A DNA stretch of 64,000 nucleotides from the NCBI RefSeq assembly GCF_000189635.1, contig NW_002476396.1, positions 124,001-188,000 on the forward strand, in the 5' to 3' direction. Made by a program: the position numbers and the translations under genes. This DNA comes from Tetrahymena thermophila SB210. Its lineage: Eukaryota; Ciliophora; Oligohymenophorea; Hymenostomatida; Tetrahymenidae. This document shows positions 52,418 to 64,000 of the stretch, in pieces (within the stretch, counting starts at the first letter, position 1; each line of letters opens with the position of its first letter). Under the pieces are notes generated by a model. That model did not search any database, was not told where the DNA came from, and saw only the letters and a list, made by a program, of their open reading frames with translations.

Positions 52418-55105
52418 ATGATATAAAAGTTTAAATATTACAACAAATTAGAAGAAGTAATTATTTATTTTTTATGAGAATACTTTAAATTTATTTTTAT
52501 AAATAAAAAAAGTTTTTAAACTCTTCACTTTAATCTCATTAGGATCTCCATATTAATCTGAGGTATGTTTAATTTATTAATTAATAATTATTAATAATTA
52601 TGTTTTTAATATAATTAACTTTCAATTTATTTTTCATATTATTTTCCTAATAAAATCATTATTTCATATTTTTTCTTCCTTTTTTCCTTCAAAATAACTA
52701 ATTAATTAATTAATTAATAATATATTTTCTTTTCAATATTTAAAAAGTTACAATTCAATTGCTGCAATTGGTGCATCAAACTTAAGTTTTGCTTTAGCAA
52801 ATTGCACTAATCTCTCAAATTTGACACTTTCTCTTAGGTAAAACAGTTTATTTGTTATGAATTGTGATATCATTAATTATAAAAATGAATTTAAAATAAT
52901 AAAACTATTTTAATTTATTAATTAATTAATTAGCTTTATATTTTATTTCTTTTTCTTTTCTATTATGCTTATTTTTTTGTTTCCTTTCTCTCTAATTTAA
53001 CTCATTTTGTTATTTTCAACTTTTTCTTTTCTTATTAATAAATGAATTCGCTTCTTATTTTTTCCTTCTAACTAACTTGTTAATTTTTTATTTTTTCATC
53101 AATATATAAAAAGTTATAATTAAATTGGTGCAATAGGTGCATCAAGCTTAGGTTCTGCTTTAGTAAATTTAACTAATCTTTCAAAGTTGGTACTTGAACT
53201 TTAGTAAAAGCAATTTTTTTTTTGGATTGTGAAATTTAAAATTATAAAATTTACTTTAAACAAAAAACTCTTTTAATAAATATATTAGATAGATTTTTAT
53301 TTGATTTATTTTTCTTTTTCTTTTTAATTTTTCTTGCATTTTTTATTCCTCTATCTTACTCAATTTAATTAATTTATAAATTTTCAACTTTTGATTTTAT
53401 TATTATTTCATACTTATTCCTACTAACTAATTATATATTTTTTCTTCAATATTTAAATAGAGGTAATTAAATCTGGGCAAATGGTGCATCAAGCTTAGGT
53501 TCTGCGTTAGCAAATAGCATTAATCTCTAAATTTTGACGCTTAAACTTTAGTAAAACAGTTTATTTATATTAAATAGTGTTATTTTTAAAATAAATATGA
53601 ATTTAAAACAATTAAACTCTTTTAATTTATTTGATAAATTTTATTTTTTATTTCTTTTTCTTTTACTTTTTTCTTTTAAATTTAACTCGTTTTTAAATTT
53701 TCAAATTTTGCTTTTATTATTAATTAATTCCTTTCTAATAATTAATTACATATTGTTTGTTTATTCATTTTTCCTTCTTACTATATAATTAATTTTTATT
53801 TTTTCTACAATATTTAAAAAGGAACAATTAAATCGGGGCAATTGGTGCATCAAGCTTATGTTCTGGTTTAGCTAATTGCACTAATCTCTCAAATTTGACA
53901 CTCGAACTATAGTAAAAAAAGTTTATTTATTTTAGGTTATGATATTTTTAATTAAAAAAATGAATTCAAAACAATAAGCTCTTTTAAATTATTTGATTTT
54001 TTTTCTTTTTCTTTTTTTATTTTGCTTGCGTTTTTTTTCTTTTAATCTTTCTTAAATTAACTCTTTTTTCATTTTCATTTTCAACTTTTACTTTTATAAT
54101 TCATTTCTTACTTTTTCTTAATTTTTTCCTTCTAACTAACTAACTAATTAAATAATAATATTTTTTCTTCAATAAAAGTGACAATTAAATTGGTGATGAA
54201 GGTACATCAAGCATAGGTTCAGCATTAGCAAATTTTACTAATCTCTCAAATTTGGCACTTTATCTTAGGTAAAAACATATCATTTGTATTGATTTGTGAT
54301 ATTTTTAATCATAAAAATGAATTTATAGTAATAAAATTCTGTAATTTATTTGAAAGTTTCTTATTTTATTTATTTATTTTTTTCTTTATTTGTTAATTAA
54401 ATTAACTCTTTTTTCCTTAATTATTAATTAATTTCTTATTATTTCATGTTTTTTCTTCATTTTTACTTTCTAACTAATTAATTATATGCTTTTTTTTAAT
54501 ATTTAAAAAGTAATAGTTAAATTTGTGATTTTGGCGCATCAAACTTAGGTTCTGGTTTAGGAAAGTGCACTAATCTCTTAAATTTGAAACTTGGACTTTC
54601 GTAAAAACAGTTTATATATTTATTTGTTTGTTTTGGATTGTGATATTTTTTAATATAAAAATTAATTTAAAATAATAAAACTCTTTTAATTTATTTATTT
54701 GATAGCTTTTTATTTGAATTAATTTTCTCTTTCTTTTTAATTGTTCTTAATTCTGTTTAATTTTACTTATTTATTTTTTTATTTTCAACAATTTCTTTTA
54801 TTATAAATTAATTTTTTATAATTTAATTTTTTCCTTCTAACTATCTAACTAGCTAATTAATTATAAATTTTTTATTGAATGTTTAAATAGTTGCAATAAA
54901 ATTGGTGATGAAGGTATCTTAAGTTTAGGTTCTGCTTTTGCAAATTTAACTAATCTATAAAATTTGATATTTGGACTTTAGTAAAATCATTTTTTTTAAT
55001 TTGGATTGCAATATTTTAATTTTAAAAATGAATTTAATAAAGCTCTTTTAATTTATTTAATAGTTTTTTATTTGATTTATTTTTTTTATTGTGTTTATGT
55101 TTTTT

Positions 55106-55137
<32 letters not shown>

Positions 55138-55770
55138 TATTAATTTAATTCATTTTTTATTTTAAACCTTTTGCCTTTATTATTTATTATTATTTTAAAA
55201 AGGTTTTTTTAATTCTTTCCTTTTAACTAAATAACTAAATAACTAACCAATTAATTTTATATATTTTTTTCAATATTTAAAAAGATTTACTCCGTTTAGT
55301 GATAAATGTGCACTAGGATTAGGTTTTGCTTTAGCAAACTGCATTAATCTCACAATTTTGACACTCAATCTTAAGTAATAGCAGTTTAATTGTTTTTGAA
55401 CTGTGATATTTTTAAATATAAAAATGAATTTAAAAAATATGAATTTATTTATTAATTTGTTTATTAGCTTTTTATTTGGTCTATTTTCAAATTTTGCTTT
55501 TATTATTAACTAATTAATTCATTAATTATTATTATTATTTTTTTCCTTCTAACTAACTTATTAATAATATATTTTTTCTTTAATATTTAAAAAGTGGAAA
55601 TTAAATTGGTGATGAAGGAATATCAAGCTTCGTATCTGCTTTAGCAAATAGTGTTAATCTCTCAAATTTAACACTTGAACTTTAGTAAAAATAATTTATT
55701 TGTTTTAGGTTCTGATATTTTTAATTATTAAAATAAATTTAATCTGTTTTATTGTGCTTCTTTTTTTTTC

Positions 55771-55831
<61 letters not shown>

Positions 55832-56678
55832 AATCTTATTTAACCAATTTTTATTTTCAACATTTGCTTTTATTATAAATTGATTAATTTATTATTTTTT
55901 CCTTCTGAGTAAATAATTATACATTTTATCTTTTATCTTTAATATAAAAAAAGTTCTAATTAAATTGGTGATAAAGGAGCATCAGGCTTAGGTTTTTCTT
56001 TAGTAAATTTCATTAAGCTCTCAAATTTAGCACTTTATCTTGAGTAAAACAGTTTTTCTGTCTGTTGGGATGATGATGTTTTTAAATATAAAAATTAATT
56101 TATTTGATTTATTTTTTTCATCTTATTTATTGTGTTTGTTTTTTTCTTTTCAATATAACTTAATTTAAGTTATTTTTTATTTTAAATTTTTGTTTTTATT
56201 ATTAAATCTTTCATCCATATCTTATATTTTCTTCATTTTTTCCTTCAAATTAAAAAGCTAATTTTATATTTTTTCTTCCAAATTTATAAAGAAATAATTA
56301 AATTGGTGCAAATGGTGCATCAAGCTTAGGTCTTTCTTTAGCAAATTGTACTAACCTCTCAGATTTGAATCTTAATCTTTTGTAAAATAGTTTAATTATT
56401 TATTTTTGATTGTGGTATTATAATAAAAAAATGAATTTAAAACAATAAAAATTATTTAATTTATTTGATAGCTTAATATTTTTTTTCTTTTACTTTTTTT
56501 TATTATTCTTCTAATATTTTTTTATTTATTAATTTAAAATATAATTTTTAATTTTTAGTAATTTATTCTAATTTATAATAAAAGAAAAAACTAAATCAAT
56601 GAATAATAATAATAATTGAAATTTAAAAGCAAATGTCTCAAATCTAAAAGATTAGTTGTCTTTGAAATAATTATCTGA
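52418..56678 (+). CDS. LRR protein gene 3, 11 single-LRR exons
   Basis: Exons: 52418-52456, 52543-52562, 52748-52837, 53114-53203, 53461-53550, 53822-53911, 54179-54268, 54511-54600, 54891-54980, 55285-55374, 55595-55684, 55954-56043, 56292-56381, 56585-56678. All eleven LRR exons are exactly 90 nt and phase 2 at both ends; total 1143 nt, 380 residues. Exon 1 gives MIQKFKYYNKLEE, exon 2 DLHINL; the repeats read N-x-I-G-A-I-G-A-S-x-L-x-S-x-L-A-N-C-T-N-L-S-N-L-T-L-x-L. The last exon has a Gln run then KCLKSKRLVVFEIII and TGA. It is an inverted paralogue of genes 1 and 2, more diverged; several split codons at exon junctions are TA|A or TA|G, which read as Gln only in the ciliate code. Probably intracellular, function unknown. 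Confidence 0.82.
52748..56381 (+). repeat. Exon-plus-intron LRR array 3
   Basis: Eleven 90-nt exons with exon starts 244-376 bp apart; introns start gtaaaa(a) or gtaat and end in atttaaaaag-like acceptors. Introns contain local microsatellites not found in the other arrays: (tttc)n at about 55100-55138 and (tatc)n at about 55771-55832. Confidence 0.85.
55771..55832 (+). repeat. (TATC)n microsatellite in LRR intron
   Basis: About 15 tandem units of tatc within the intron between the exons at 55595-55684 and 55954-56043. The motif is the same as at 8926-8998. Confidence 0.95.
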
Positions 56679-57462
56679 TGGTGATAGACAGACAGACAGA
56701 CAATTTGTGAAAAATGATGAATAATATAAAATATTTGAATTTTAGAATATAATATGTATAATTATTTTATATATTGCAATTGTATAATTTAACTTAAAAT
56801 ATATATAAATAGATAAATAAATAGACTTATTATTATTTTTATATTGTAATTAAAATATTTAATTTTTGTGATTTTAAGCTAATTTTACACTTTCTATTTT
56901 ATAATTTTTTTTATCAACCTGATTTTTTAAAGATATTTTCTTATTGCAAAATTTATAAATGAAATTAATTAATTTTAAATAAGTGATAATCAAAAATATC
57001 AAACTACTTTTAATAAAATATAAAATATTTGAATATTAGAATATAATATGTATAATTAATTATTTTATATATTGCAATTGTATAATTTAACCTAAAATAT
57101 ACATAGATAGATAGATAAATAAATAGACTTATTATTATTTTTATATTGTAATTAAAATATTTAATTTTTGTGATTTTAAGCTAATTTTACACTTTCTATT
57201 TTATAATTTTTTTTATCAACCTGATTTTGTAAAGATATTTATTTTCTCATTGTAAAATTTATAAATGAAATTAATTAATTTTAAATAAGTGATAATCAAA
57301 AATATCAAACTACTTTTAATAAAATAAATGAAGTCAAGTAAAAGGAAGCATGAAAAAATATAGAAGTAATTGAAATATAAAATAATAAAAACAGTGATAT
57401 ATATAAATAATATACTTTATAAATTAAGATATTAATTAATTATATAGTAAATATATTTTATT
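56679..57462. repeat. Spacer with 294-bp tandem duplication
   Basis: Between the tail of LRR gene 3 and the 3' end of the ABC transporter. A (gaca)n stretch follows the LRR stop (56686-56702). Two direct copies of a block of about 294 bp follow (about 56727-57020 and 57021-57323), nearly identical from taaaatatttgaat through caaactacttttaataaaata. No gene seen. Confidence 0.85.
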
Positions 57463-60400
57463 TCATTATGATTTATTTTGTTAGAACTGTGAGAAGTAAA
57501 CGAAAATTGAGGCAAGTGAGCTTTAGGAGATTTAAAAGTCACTTATCAAGCCTTACTTTAAGCAGAGATTATTTTCAAAGAAATCAAATGTATTGCTTAA
57601 AGAGAAATTTTAGTAAGGTAAGATAAGAGCAATTTGTTAATTGTCAGACTGGTCATTTAGAAGTTTGGCTTATTGGAATTGCTTTAGTACTTCTTATTTG
57701 GCAACTTCTGTTTTTTATGCTGTAAAAGTAATTTTGTAGCCTTCTCCATATTTTTCTTTCAGGAATTAAGGAGTACCGTAGCAGATAAACTTACCATTAA
57801 TAAGAATACCAATTTTAGAGCACAAGCACTCAGCCTCATCCATGCTGTGAGTCGTTAAAACAATAGCTCCATTTCTTAATTTTAGACTTTGACTGAGAGT
57901 GTTCCATAAAAATCTAAATTATTTATATTAGAATTAGCTTCAAAATTATTTTTAAAAATCTATCTATATTTACCTTCTTGCAATTGGATCGACACCTGAT
58001 GATGGTTCATCAAAGAATTACATGTCTGGACCTCCAATCAATGCCATAGAAACACATAGTTTTCTTTTATTACCTCCACTCAATTAAGAAGCTTTTCTAT
58101 TTATGTAATCTTCTAATTGCATTACTTTCAAGAAATAATCTATGCTTTCTTTCAGATCGTTTCCTTTTAAGCCTTTAATTCTTCCAAACAAGCGGAGATG
58201 TTCAAATACAGTCAAATTTTCATATAAATTATCGAATTGTGGGCAAATTCCTACATCTTAATAAACCTCCATTAAACCGCTTTCGACTTCAATGTTTTTG
58301 AGTTTTACACTGCCTTAGCTCTTAGGGATTAGAGAAGTTAAAATGTTAAAGGTTGTTGATTTACCAGCTCCATTAGGTCCTAATAAGCCTAAAATTTCTC
58401 CATTTTAGACTCCAAATGAGTTATTTTTAATAGCAGTATAAGGAGGTGTCTTTTTATCTATCCTATAAGTCTTATAGAGGTGAGATACTTTTATTTTATC
58501 TTAACAATTCATGTTAGAGACTCTATGATCTTCTGCAGCTACTTCTGCAGGAGTAGGTTGATTTTCAAATTCACTGTAATCGATTTTAGGATCAGCCTTA
58601 AACTTTTCCGTTCTTTGTTCAATTCTTAATGCGATCCAAGCATAAACAATACCTTAACCTAGAAGGATGATAACGTACTACCAAATTTGATTTTACCAAG
58701 ATGGGTAATTGGCATCGTTATATTCTTTGCTGAAAGGTAGAGTGTCTGAAGAAATTAACTAAGTTCCAACATTATAGCAAAGATAAGGAGAAATAAGTAC
58801 CATGAAGCCCTTATATTAAAAAATAAATCAGTATTGAATTAAATATTTTATAAATTAAGCTTACCTAAGCGGTTTTTGACTGAGAAGCAATAAGAGCTGG
58901 GATTGTATAAAAGAGGAAATAGTTGACAAAGAAAACAAGCTAATTAAATTTTAAAATAATGATGAGTTAAAAAAGGAAGGAAATGTATTATTAAATGAAA
59001 TACCTTGTAAGCTGTTTAAGATTTCTCAAAAAAGAAAGAAAGGAAATAAGATTAGCAAATAATTGCGAAGATAAAAAGCTAGGTTAAACCAAAGAATTCG
59101 CCAAAATGATCTGTAACTGCGTTAAATCCAATTATAAAACAGATTATGAAGAAGATATAGAGATTGATTGAAATAAAGATAAAATCAAAAATGAAGGTTC
59201 CCAACCAGTAGGGTAAACTTCTGCATCCCATAACATTAAGGGAATATCTTAATTTTAATTCTCTCTCCATGACAGGAACTCCACAAAAGCTGGTTGTAAC
59301 AAAATTGTATGCGATCATGCCAAAAATTCCTATTAATTTGAAGAATAAATTCAGTAAAGGAATAGATATTGTATTCAAATTTTACCGAAAATGATGATTT
59401 AGAGGAATTAAACAGATATTTATTGGTCAGGATTTGTGTTATCATTATTAACTGTACTCTCTGTTATAGCGTAATTAGCAACAAATACTCCAACTAATTG
59501 TAGTAAAAGAGGTAAAAAGAAGCTTATAACTATAGAAATTGATCTCATAGTTATAAAGACCTTTCTTTAGAAACATCCAAAAGTTTAGTTTAAGAAATCA
59601 AAAATGGGAGCCTTTTTTAAGCATTCAGGAAGAGCAATATTAGAGAAATCTGTGAATTTTTCTTAAACCAACTAAGTCTTTGATAAAAAAGATATTAATT
59701 AATTCAAATATATTTATCTTATTTTTAATAAGAAACATATACCATAATTCCTTTCTATCTTTTTTCACTGCCATATCTAAATTTTATGGCAGAAGAATTT
59801 TTATAAAAATTGTTGGTAAATTAAGTCCTCGACATATTTGCGTGGAAGAGCGGCTAAGGAATTATGGTAAAGAATTAAATAAATGTGTAAAAATTATTTA
59901 GAGGGAAAATTAGATGGTGAATGAATGAAGAAGAATAAGTAGAAGTTTTGTTAAAGTGAAATTAAGATAATTTTACTTGATTTTCAGAAGGATTTAAATA
60001 TTTATTTTCATCCATACCAATGTTAATGAAAGCGTCTTCAAGAGTATTTGCTTCTAGATCGAGATTGAGCTCATTATCTTTCTCTAAAGTTGAAAAAAGA
60101 TTTGAAAAATGCTATTTAGAAGAAAAGGGGAGAGTGAATTTAACTATTCCAACTTGACTCTAAGGGTTGTACTTTGCTTCTGGGATGATTTAATTTATGA
60201 TTTATCTAATTTAATTGCATTTTTCTGATGACAATTGATATTCTTTTTTAGAAATCTCTGGTGCTTCATTTTATTTCAAATCTATTTAAGATTTTTAAGA
60301 TGAGTTTATTTAATTTTCAGATTTTTTAGCTATTGTGAGATGGTAGCCTACTCCGAAATTTCTTTTGATAAACTCGTTTGTGCCAAGAGTTAAAAGCTTT

Positions 60401-62390
60401 CCTTTAGCCATAATTGCAATACGATCAGAGCATTCTTCTGCCTCTTCCAAATGGTGAGTAGTCAAAATGATTGTTCTTTACTCTTTTTTTAACTCAAGTA
60501 GAATTTGTTTGATTTCTTTTCTTGCATTAAAATCTAAACCGCTTGAAGGTTCATCCAAAAATACAATTTTTGATCCTCCAATCTATTTTTATCAATTAAT
60601 TAATTTAAAATTATAATGTGTTATTTATTTGCAATATATAAAATTATCAAATAGATAAATTTTTAAATATATTTAATAATTTACAAGTGCCATTGCCAAT
60701 GAAAGCTTTCTTTTATTTCCTCCACTAAGAATTTTAGCTGTTTTTCCTACTTCGTTCGAAAGTTAACATTTTTTAATAAGATATTTTATTTCATTTTCTA
60801 ATTCAACTCCATCTTTTCCTTTGATTCTTCCTATGAATTAAAGGTGTTCTTCTATTGTAAAATTATCATATAAAACATCCTTTTGCTAACATAATCCAAT
60901 ATTTTAGCGAATTTGATCTTTATTCTAATCAAAATCTAAGCCATTCATGATTATCTTACCCTAATTTTTTTAAAGTAGCCCAGTTAATAAAGATATTGTT
61001 GTAGTTTTTCCTGCTCCATTGTGTCCTAACAAGCTATTAAAGATTTTAGTTAAAACATTTTTTAAAAATCAAATTTTATTTTGAAAATTGTTTTACCAAA
61101 AAATTTGCTTTTCGTATAAGGTGAGCGATAAATGGTCAACAGCTGTAAAATCGCCAAATTTTTTAACTAAATCTCTCACTTTGACACTCACAGAAAGATT
61201 TTAAACATTCAAAAACTCTTCTTTGTACTTTGCTGAGCAAAAATCAATCTCATTTTAAGAAGCATTCATCTCTTCATCATTCTTTTTTTAGTTTTAGCTA
61301 AAAATTTAAGAGCTGTTTTTAGGATTTTTCTTCCAAATCCAATTTATGAAGAACAGAGCATCCCTCTGAGTTCCATATTCATTTTTTACAACCTATTTTA
61401 AATTTAAATAATTAGATCAATAATGCTTTATTTAAATCAATTACTTGATCAAAGTATAAATACAAAATGAAGTAAACAATTGTATCTATGACTAGCATCA
61501 TTATTCCATTACTATAGCTATAATTTTTTGCCATTTTAGAATAACTAAAGCTATGACTTGATTAACTAGAGTTCCATCCAGCTGATAGGAAGATGAAAAT
61601 TATACAAGTCTATGGAAATAGAGATAAAAGGTTTAACAGATTCTAACTTTCTTGCACAGTATCTACGGCTGCAACATATTGCAAAGCTGAAGCTATCAAG
61701 TGAATCAGAGTTATTAAGTCAGATGGTAATTTTGGATGAGAAAAGAATGTGGTGTACATATAGCATTAACTTAATGCTGCGCAAATAAATAAAGCATATG
61801 CCAAAATAATTTCTCCTACTGTTAATGAGCTATCAGAGAATGATTAAGCAGCTAAACATGGAACTAAATAAATCACTCCAATCTAATTTATTATATTTTT
61901 TCTTAATAAACAATTTAAAATGAAAAATCTATCTATTTTACGAGAAAAGCTTTGCCAAAATTAAATGTCAACCAACCTAGGTTATAAGAAATATCTTTAA
62001 GTCCCATTATCTTTATATTAAAAAGCAATATTAAAAAACAATTAAGCAAGGAATAGATAAATGTTACTTTTTGAGTTTCTTTGTATTTCTCAGACTTTTC
62101 GTTAATAAAATTGAAGACAAAAGATCTTAAAAACCCAGAAAGGGATAATGGTAGATATAAAGCAGCTATGAATTGCAAAGCGCTGGCGTTTTCTTTTGTT
62201 TAGTTTAGATTATAAAAAAGTTTAAATATTTAAATTTTTAGTGAAGGTCAAAAAGATTATTACTTGCTACTATATTAAATATGGCTGAAATTAATGGAGG
62301 AAAGATATCCCTTAAATACTCGTAGGATCTTCTGTTGAGTAAAGCATTTTTTTTAATAATAATGCTTGCTTACTTTAGAACAGTTGACAT
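57463..62390 (-). CDS. Full-length ABCA-type ABC transporter
   Basis: Twelve predicted exons (5' to 3'): 62390-62264, 62192-61942, 61882-61445, 61392-61097, 61033-60685, 60582-59977, 59853-59743, 59677-59386, 59329-59004, 58939-58865, 58809-57974, 57913-57463; 4158 nt, 1385 residues, all phases consistent. Order TMD1-NBD1-TMD2-NBD2. N-terminus KKNALLNRRSYEYLRDIFPP is typical of ABCA. NBD1: Walker A GHNGAGKT (about residue 374), signature LSGGNKRKL, Walker B IVFLDEPSSGLD, TTHHLEEAE. NBD2: GPNGAGKS (about 1101), LSGGNKRKL, MQFFDEPSSGVD, TTHSMDEAE. Both sites have all catalytic motifs, so two active ATPase sites are expected. Lacks the very long extracellular loops of animal ABCA proteins. Likely moves lipids or similar amphipathic substrates; the substrate is not readable here. 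Confidence 0.92.
59854..59976 (-). other. Possible 123-nt in-frame intron in the ABC gene
   Basis: Bounded by gtaaaatta and ccttag, 123 nt (a multiple of three), with no TGA in frame. The stretch would encode an Asn/Phe/Thr-rich segment unlike the neighbouring coding sequence, and its base composition is intron-like. If retained, the protein gains 41 residues in the linker between NBD1 and TMD2. All other introns of the gene are 52-102 nt. Confidence 0.55.
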
Positions 62391-63564
62391 TTTAAATGAT
62401 TTAGATAATTTATTTGAGAATTGTAATTATAAATAATTGAACCTTATAATTTTGATATATATATGTAGGAATATAAAGATTTCTTAAAGCTAATTTTGAA
62501 TGGGACCATCTGTAAAAAGCTTATGTTTTCTGATGCCTTGTTTGAAATAAATCTCTATAAATAATCCAAATTAAGCATTGATTATTTTAATTAATAGAAT
62601 TCATCGTATTTTACAAAGCACAATAATTGATTTCGCAAATTAAGAAATAAAGTAGACAAATCATACCATTTCAAACGAAAGACAATAGACAAATCTTTAT
62701 TTAATCAAATTTCAAATTTAATATAAACACTTTCTATTTTATATTAATCAAATCAAATCAAAAATTTTTCTATTTAGATCTAAATAAATTCAGGCTAAAA
62801 AATTATAAGCAAACAATATTTATAATTTTTTGTTTTATAAAATTTGGTAAGTAATGAATCATCTCTTTTCTGTAACAATTCTTAATATTTGTTAAAAGCT
62901 AGCTTATTCTTTATAAAAGATATGCGATTAAAGCTTACTATCTACAAATTAAAATTAGACTCATTTTTCTTTTGTAAAACATAATCATACTCAATCTATA
63001 TTAATTAAGACATTCAAAAATTTTTGTATAATTTGCATTAAAGATAATGTAAAAAAAAATTATCTATCCTTCAAATAATATTGATTGAGTAAATTTTAGA
63101 TTTAAAATATAAATAATTAAAAAACATTCAACTTGGCTTCTGTTTAATTGTAAACCAATAAAATTATGCATTTTACTTTTATAATTTGCATAAATAAATT
63201 TAATTCATTAAATAAAATGTGTCCAAAATTTACTATTTGATTTGAGAGTTTGCTTTGAATATTAAAAAAATAATTTAATTCATTTGTAATCAAAAAAATT
63301 TAATATATATATATATATATAGTACCCTAAGGTAGGCTACATACATGAATAAAAACGAAGTATTAATTATTAGTTCAAATTAAAATAAATCTCTAAAATC
63401 TCAAATAAATGCATCAAACAATAAATAAACATAAAATATATATAAATAAGTAAATAAATAAACTTGCTTGAATATAACAATTTGTTTATCCAAAAGTTTT
63501 TTTACTTAATAATTTATTTAGAACTACTGAATTTTCTTAAATAAATAGAACAATTTCCTTTTTA
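62391..63564. other. Spacer upstream of the ABC transporter
   Basis: Very AT-rich and without a gene I can support. It contains the 5' flank of the ABC gene and a (ta)n stretch at about 63304-63320. The 3' flank of the next minus-strand gene starts at 63564. Confidence 0.55.
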
Positions 63565-64000
63565 TCAATATTTTAAAATTTTAATTTTATTCTATCCATA
63601 GTGTATAAAGATCATTCCGTTAGATAGTTGATTGATGTGTATTTAAACGTCTAATTCATGGTGTTCTAATTATAGACGTTCATCTTCTACAATAATGTCT
63701 TTATTAATAAATTAAACAGAATTTTATTTCACATCATAAAGGCTAAGAATGTTTTAAATAAGAAATTGTCTTCCTGAATAATAACCGAGATAGAGTATTT
63801 TTTAAGAGGTCTTTATGTTTTTTAGGAAAAAATATTATCTTTTCCTATCAATTTCATATTTATTTTCTTAATCATACTACTAAGCTAAACAATTTTTTAT
63901 TTATTTTTTTATTTCAAATTTTTTATTTTGATTGAATTTAATTAAAACATTTGGTTTATTAGGTATTAATACATTGAATGTACTTTTCTTTACATTAAGA
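63565..64000 (-). CDS. Unidentified protein, C-terminal part (runs off right edge)
   Basis: With TAA/TAG as Gln a frame is open on the minus strand from about 63930 down to a TGA at 63565-63567. It reads, in part, YEIDRKRQYFFLKNIK, LYLGYYSGRQFLIQ, INKDIIVEDERLQLEHHE and LSNGMIFIHYGQNKIK. Codon use and the drop in AT content against the flanks mark it as coding. Upstream of about 63910 the sequence becomes lysine/asparagine-like low complexity and may be an intron; a possible acceptor (ttag) lies near 63890. No domain recognised. The 5' end is outside the window. Confidence 0.6.

Noticed and set aside
39670-56678. Simple non-coding satellite array
   Set aside because: The conserved 90-nt blocks keep phase, lack TGA, encode a recognisable LRR and have proper GT/AG borders, with matching first and last exons in all three genes.
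59680-59901. 73-residue plus-strand frame inside the ABC gene
   Set aside because: It spans exon 7 and two introns of the minus-strand transporter, whose exon phases fit on both sides.
57463-62390. Two separate half-size ABC transporter genes
   Set aside because: The second TMD has no convincing start codon of its own before its first membrane segment, and exon phases join NBD1 to TMD2 into one 1385-residue full ABCA protein.
1-64000. Retroelements, Polinton-like elements, tRNA or rRNA genes, CRISPR arrays and telomere repeats
   Set aside because: No reverse transcriptase, integrase, capsid-type or RNA-gene signatures were seen on either strand, and no C4A2/G4T2 repeats occur; the repeats present are gene duplications, spacers and microsatellites.

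Overview
The window reads as nuclear DNA of a ciliate close to Tetrahymena (genus inferred, species not). It is extremely AT-rich. Every convincing gene is full of in-frame TAA and TAG and ends only at TGA, so TAA/TAG must be read as glutamine. Coding islands are richer in G+C than the spacers, and introns run from GT to AG. I saw no rRNA, tRNA, CRISPR array, telomere repeat or retroelement.

Layout, left to right. (1) 1-14400: four intact copies of a 267-residue cysteine-rich protein that I read as phospholipid-scramblase-like. Two lie on the minus strand (2664-3467, 4821-5624) and two on the plus strand (7928-8731, 12804-13607), each pair a long direct repeat. (2) 14400-38100: five tandem minus-strand genes for secreted, cysteine-rich, probably GPI-anchored surface antigens of the immobilization-antigen type (436-483 residues), separated by 3-4 kb of homologous non-coding spacer. 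The third has a 100-N assembly gap. The first 300 bases of the window match the 5' flank of these genes, so a further member probably lies just off the left edge. (3) 39670-56678: three leucine-rich-repeat (LRR) genes, two on the minus strand in tandem and one on the plus strand head to head with the second. Each LRR is one phase-2 exon, almost always exactly 90 nt, followed by a 100-450 nt intron that has spread together with the exon. The three genes hold 14, 16 and 11 LRR exons, with shared first, second and last exons, and appear intact. (4) 57463-62390: a full-length ABCA-type ABC transporter (TMD-NBD-TMD-NBD, about 1385 residues, 12 exons). (5) 63565-64000: the C-terminal end of an unidentified minus-strand gene.

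The gene-family islands share a style of evolution: recent local duplication of whole gene-plus-spacer blocks, with coding parts kept open and spacers drifting. The LRR genes add a second level, amplification of exon-plus-intron units within the gene. One such unit also lies alone between two antigen genes (25279-25452). Only the ABC transporter is an ordinary single-copy gene in this window. Nothing indicates that the islands act in one pathway, although the antigens, scramblase-like proteins and ABC transporter would all act at membranes.
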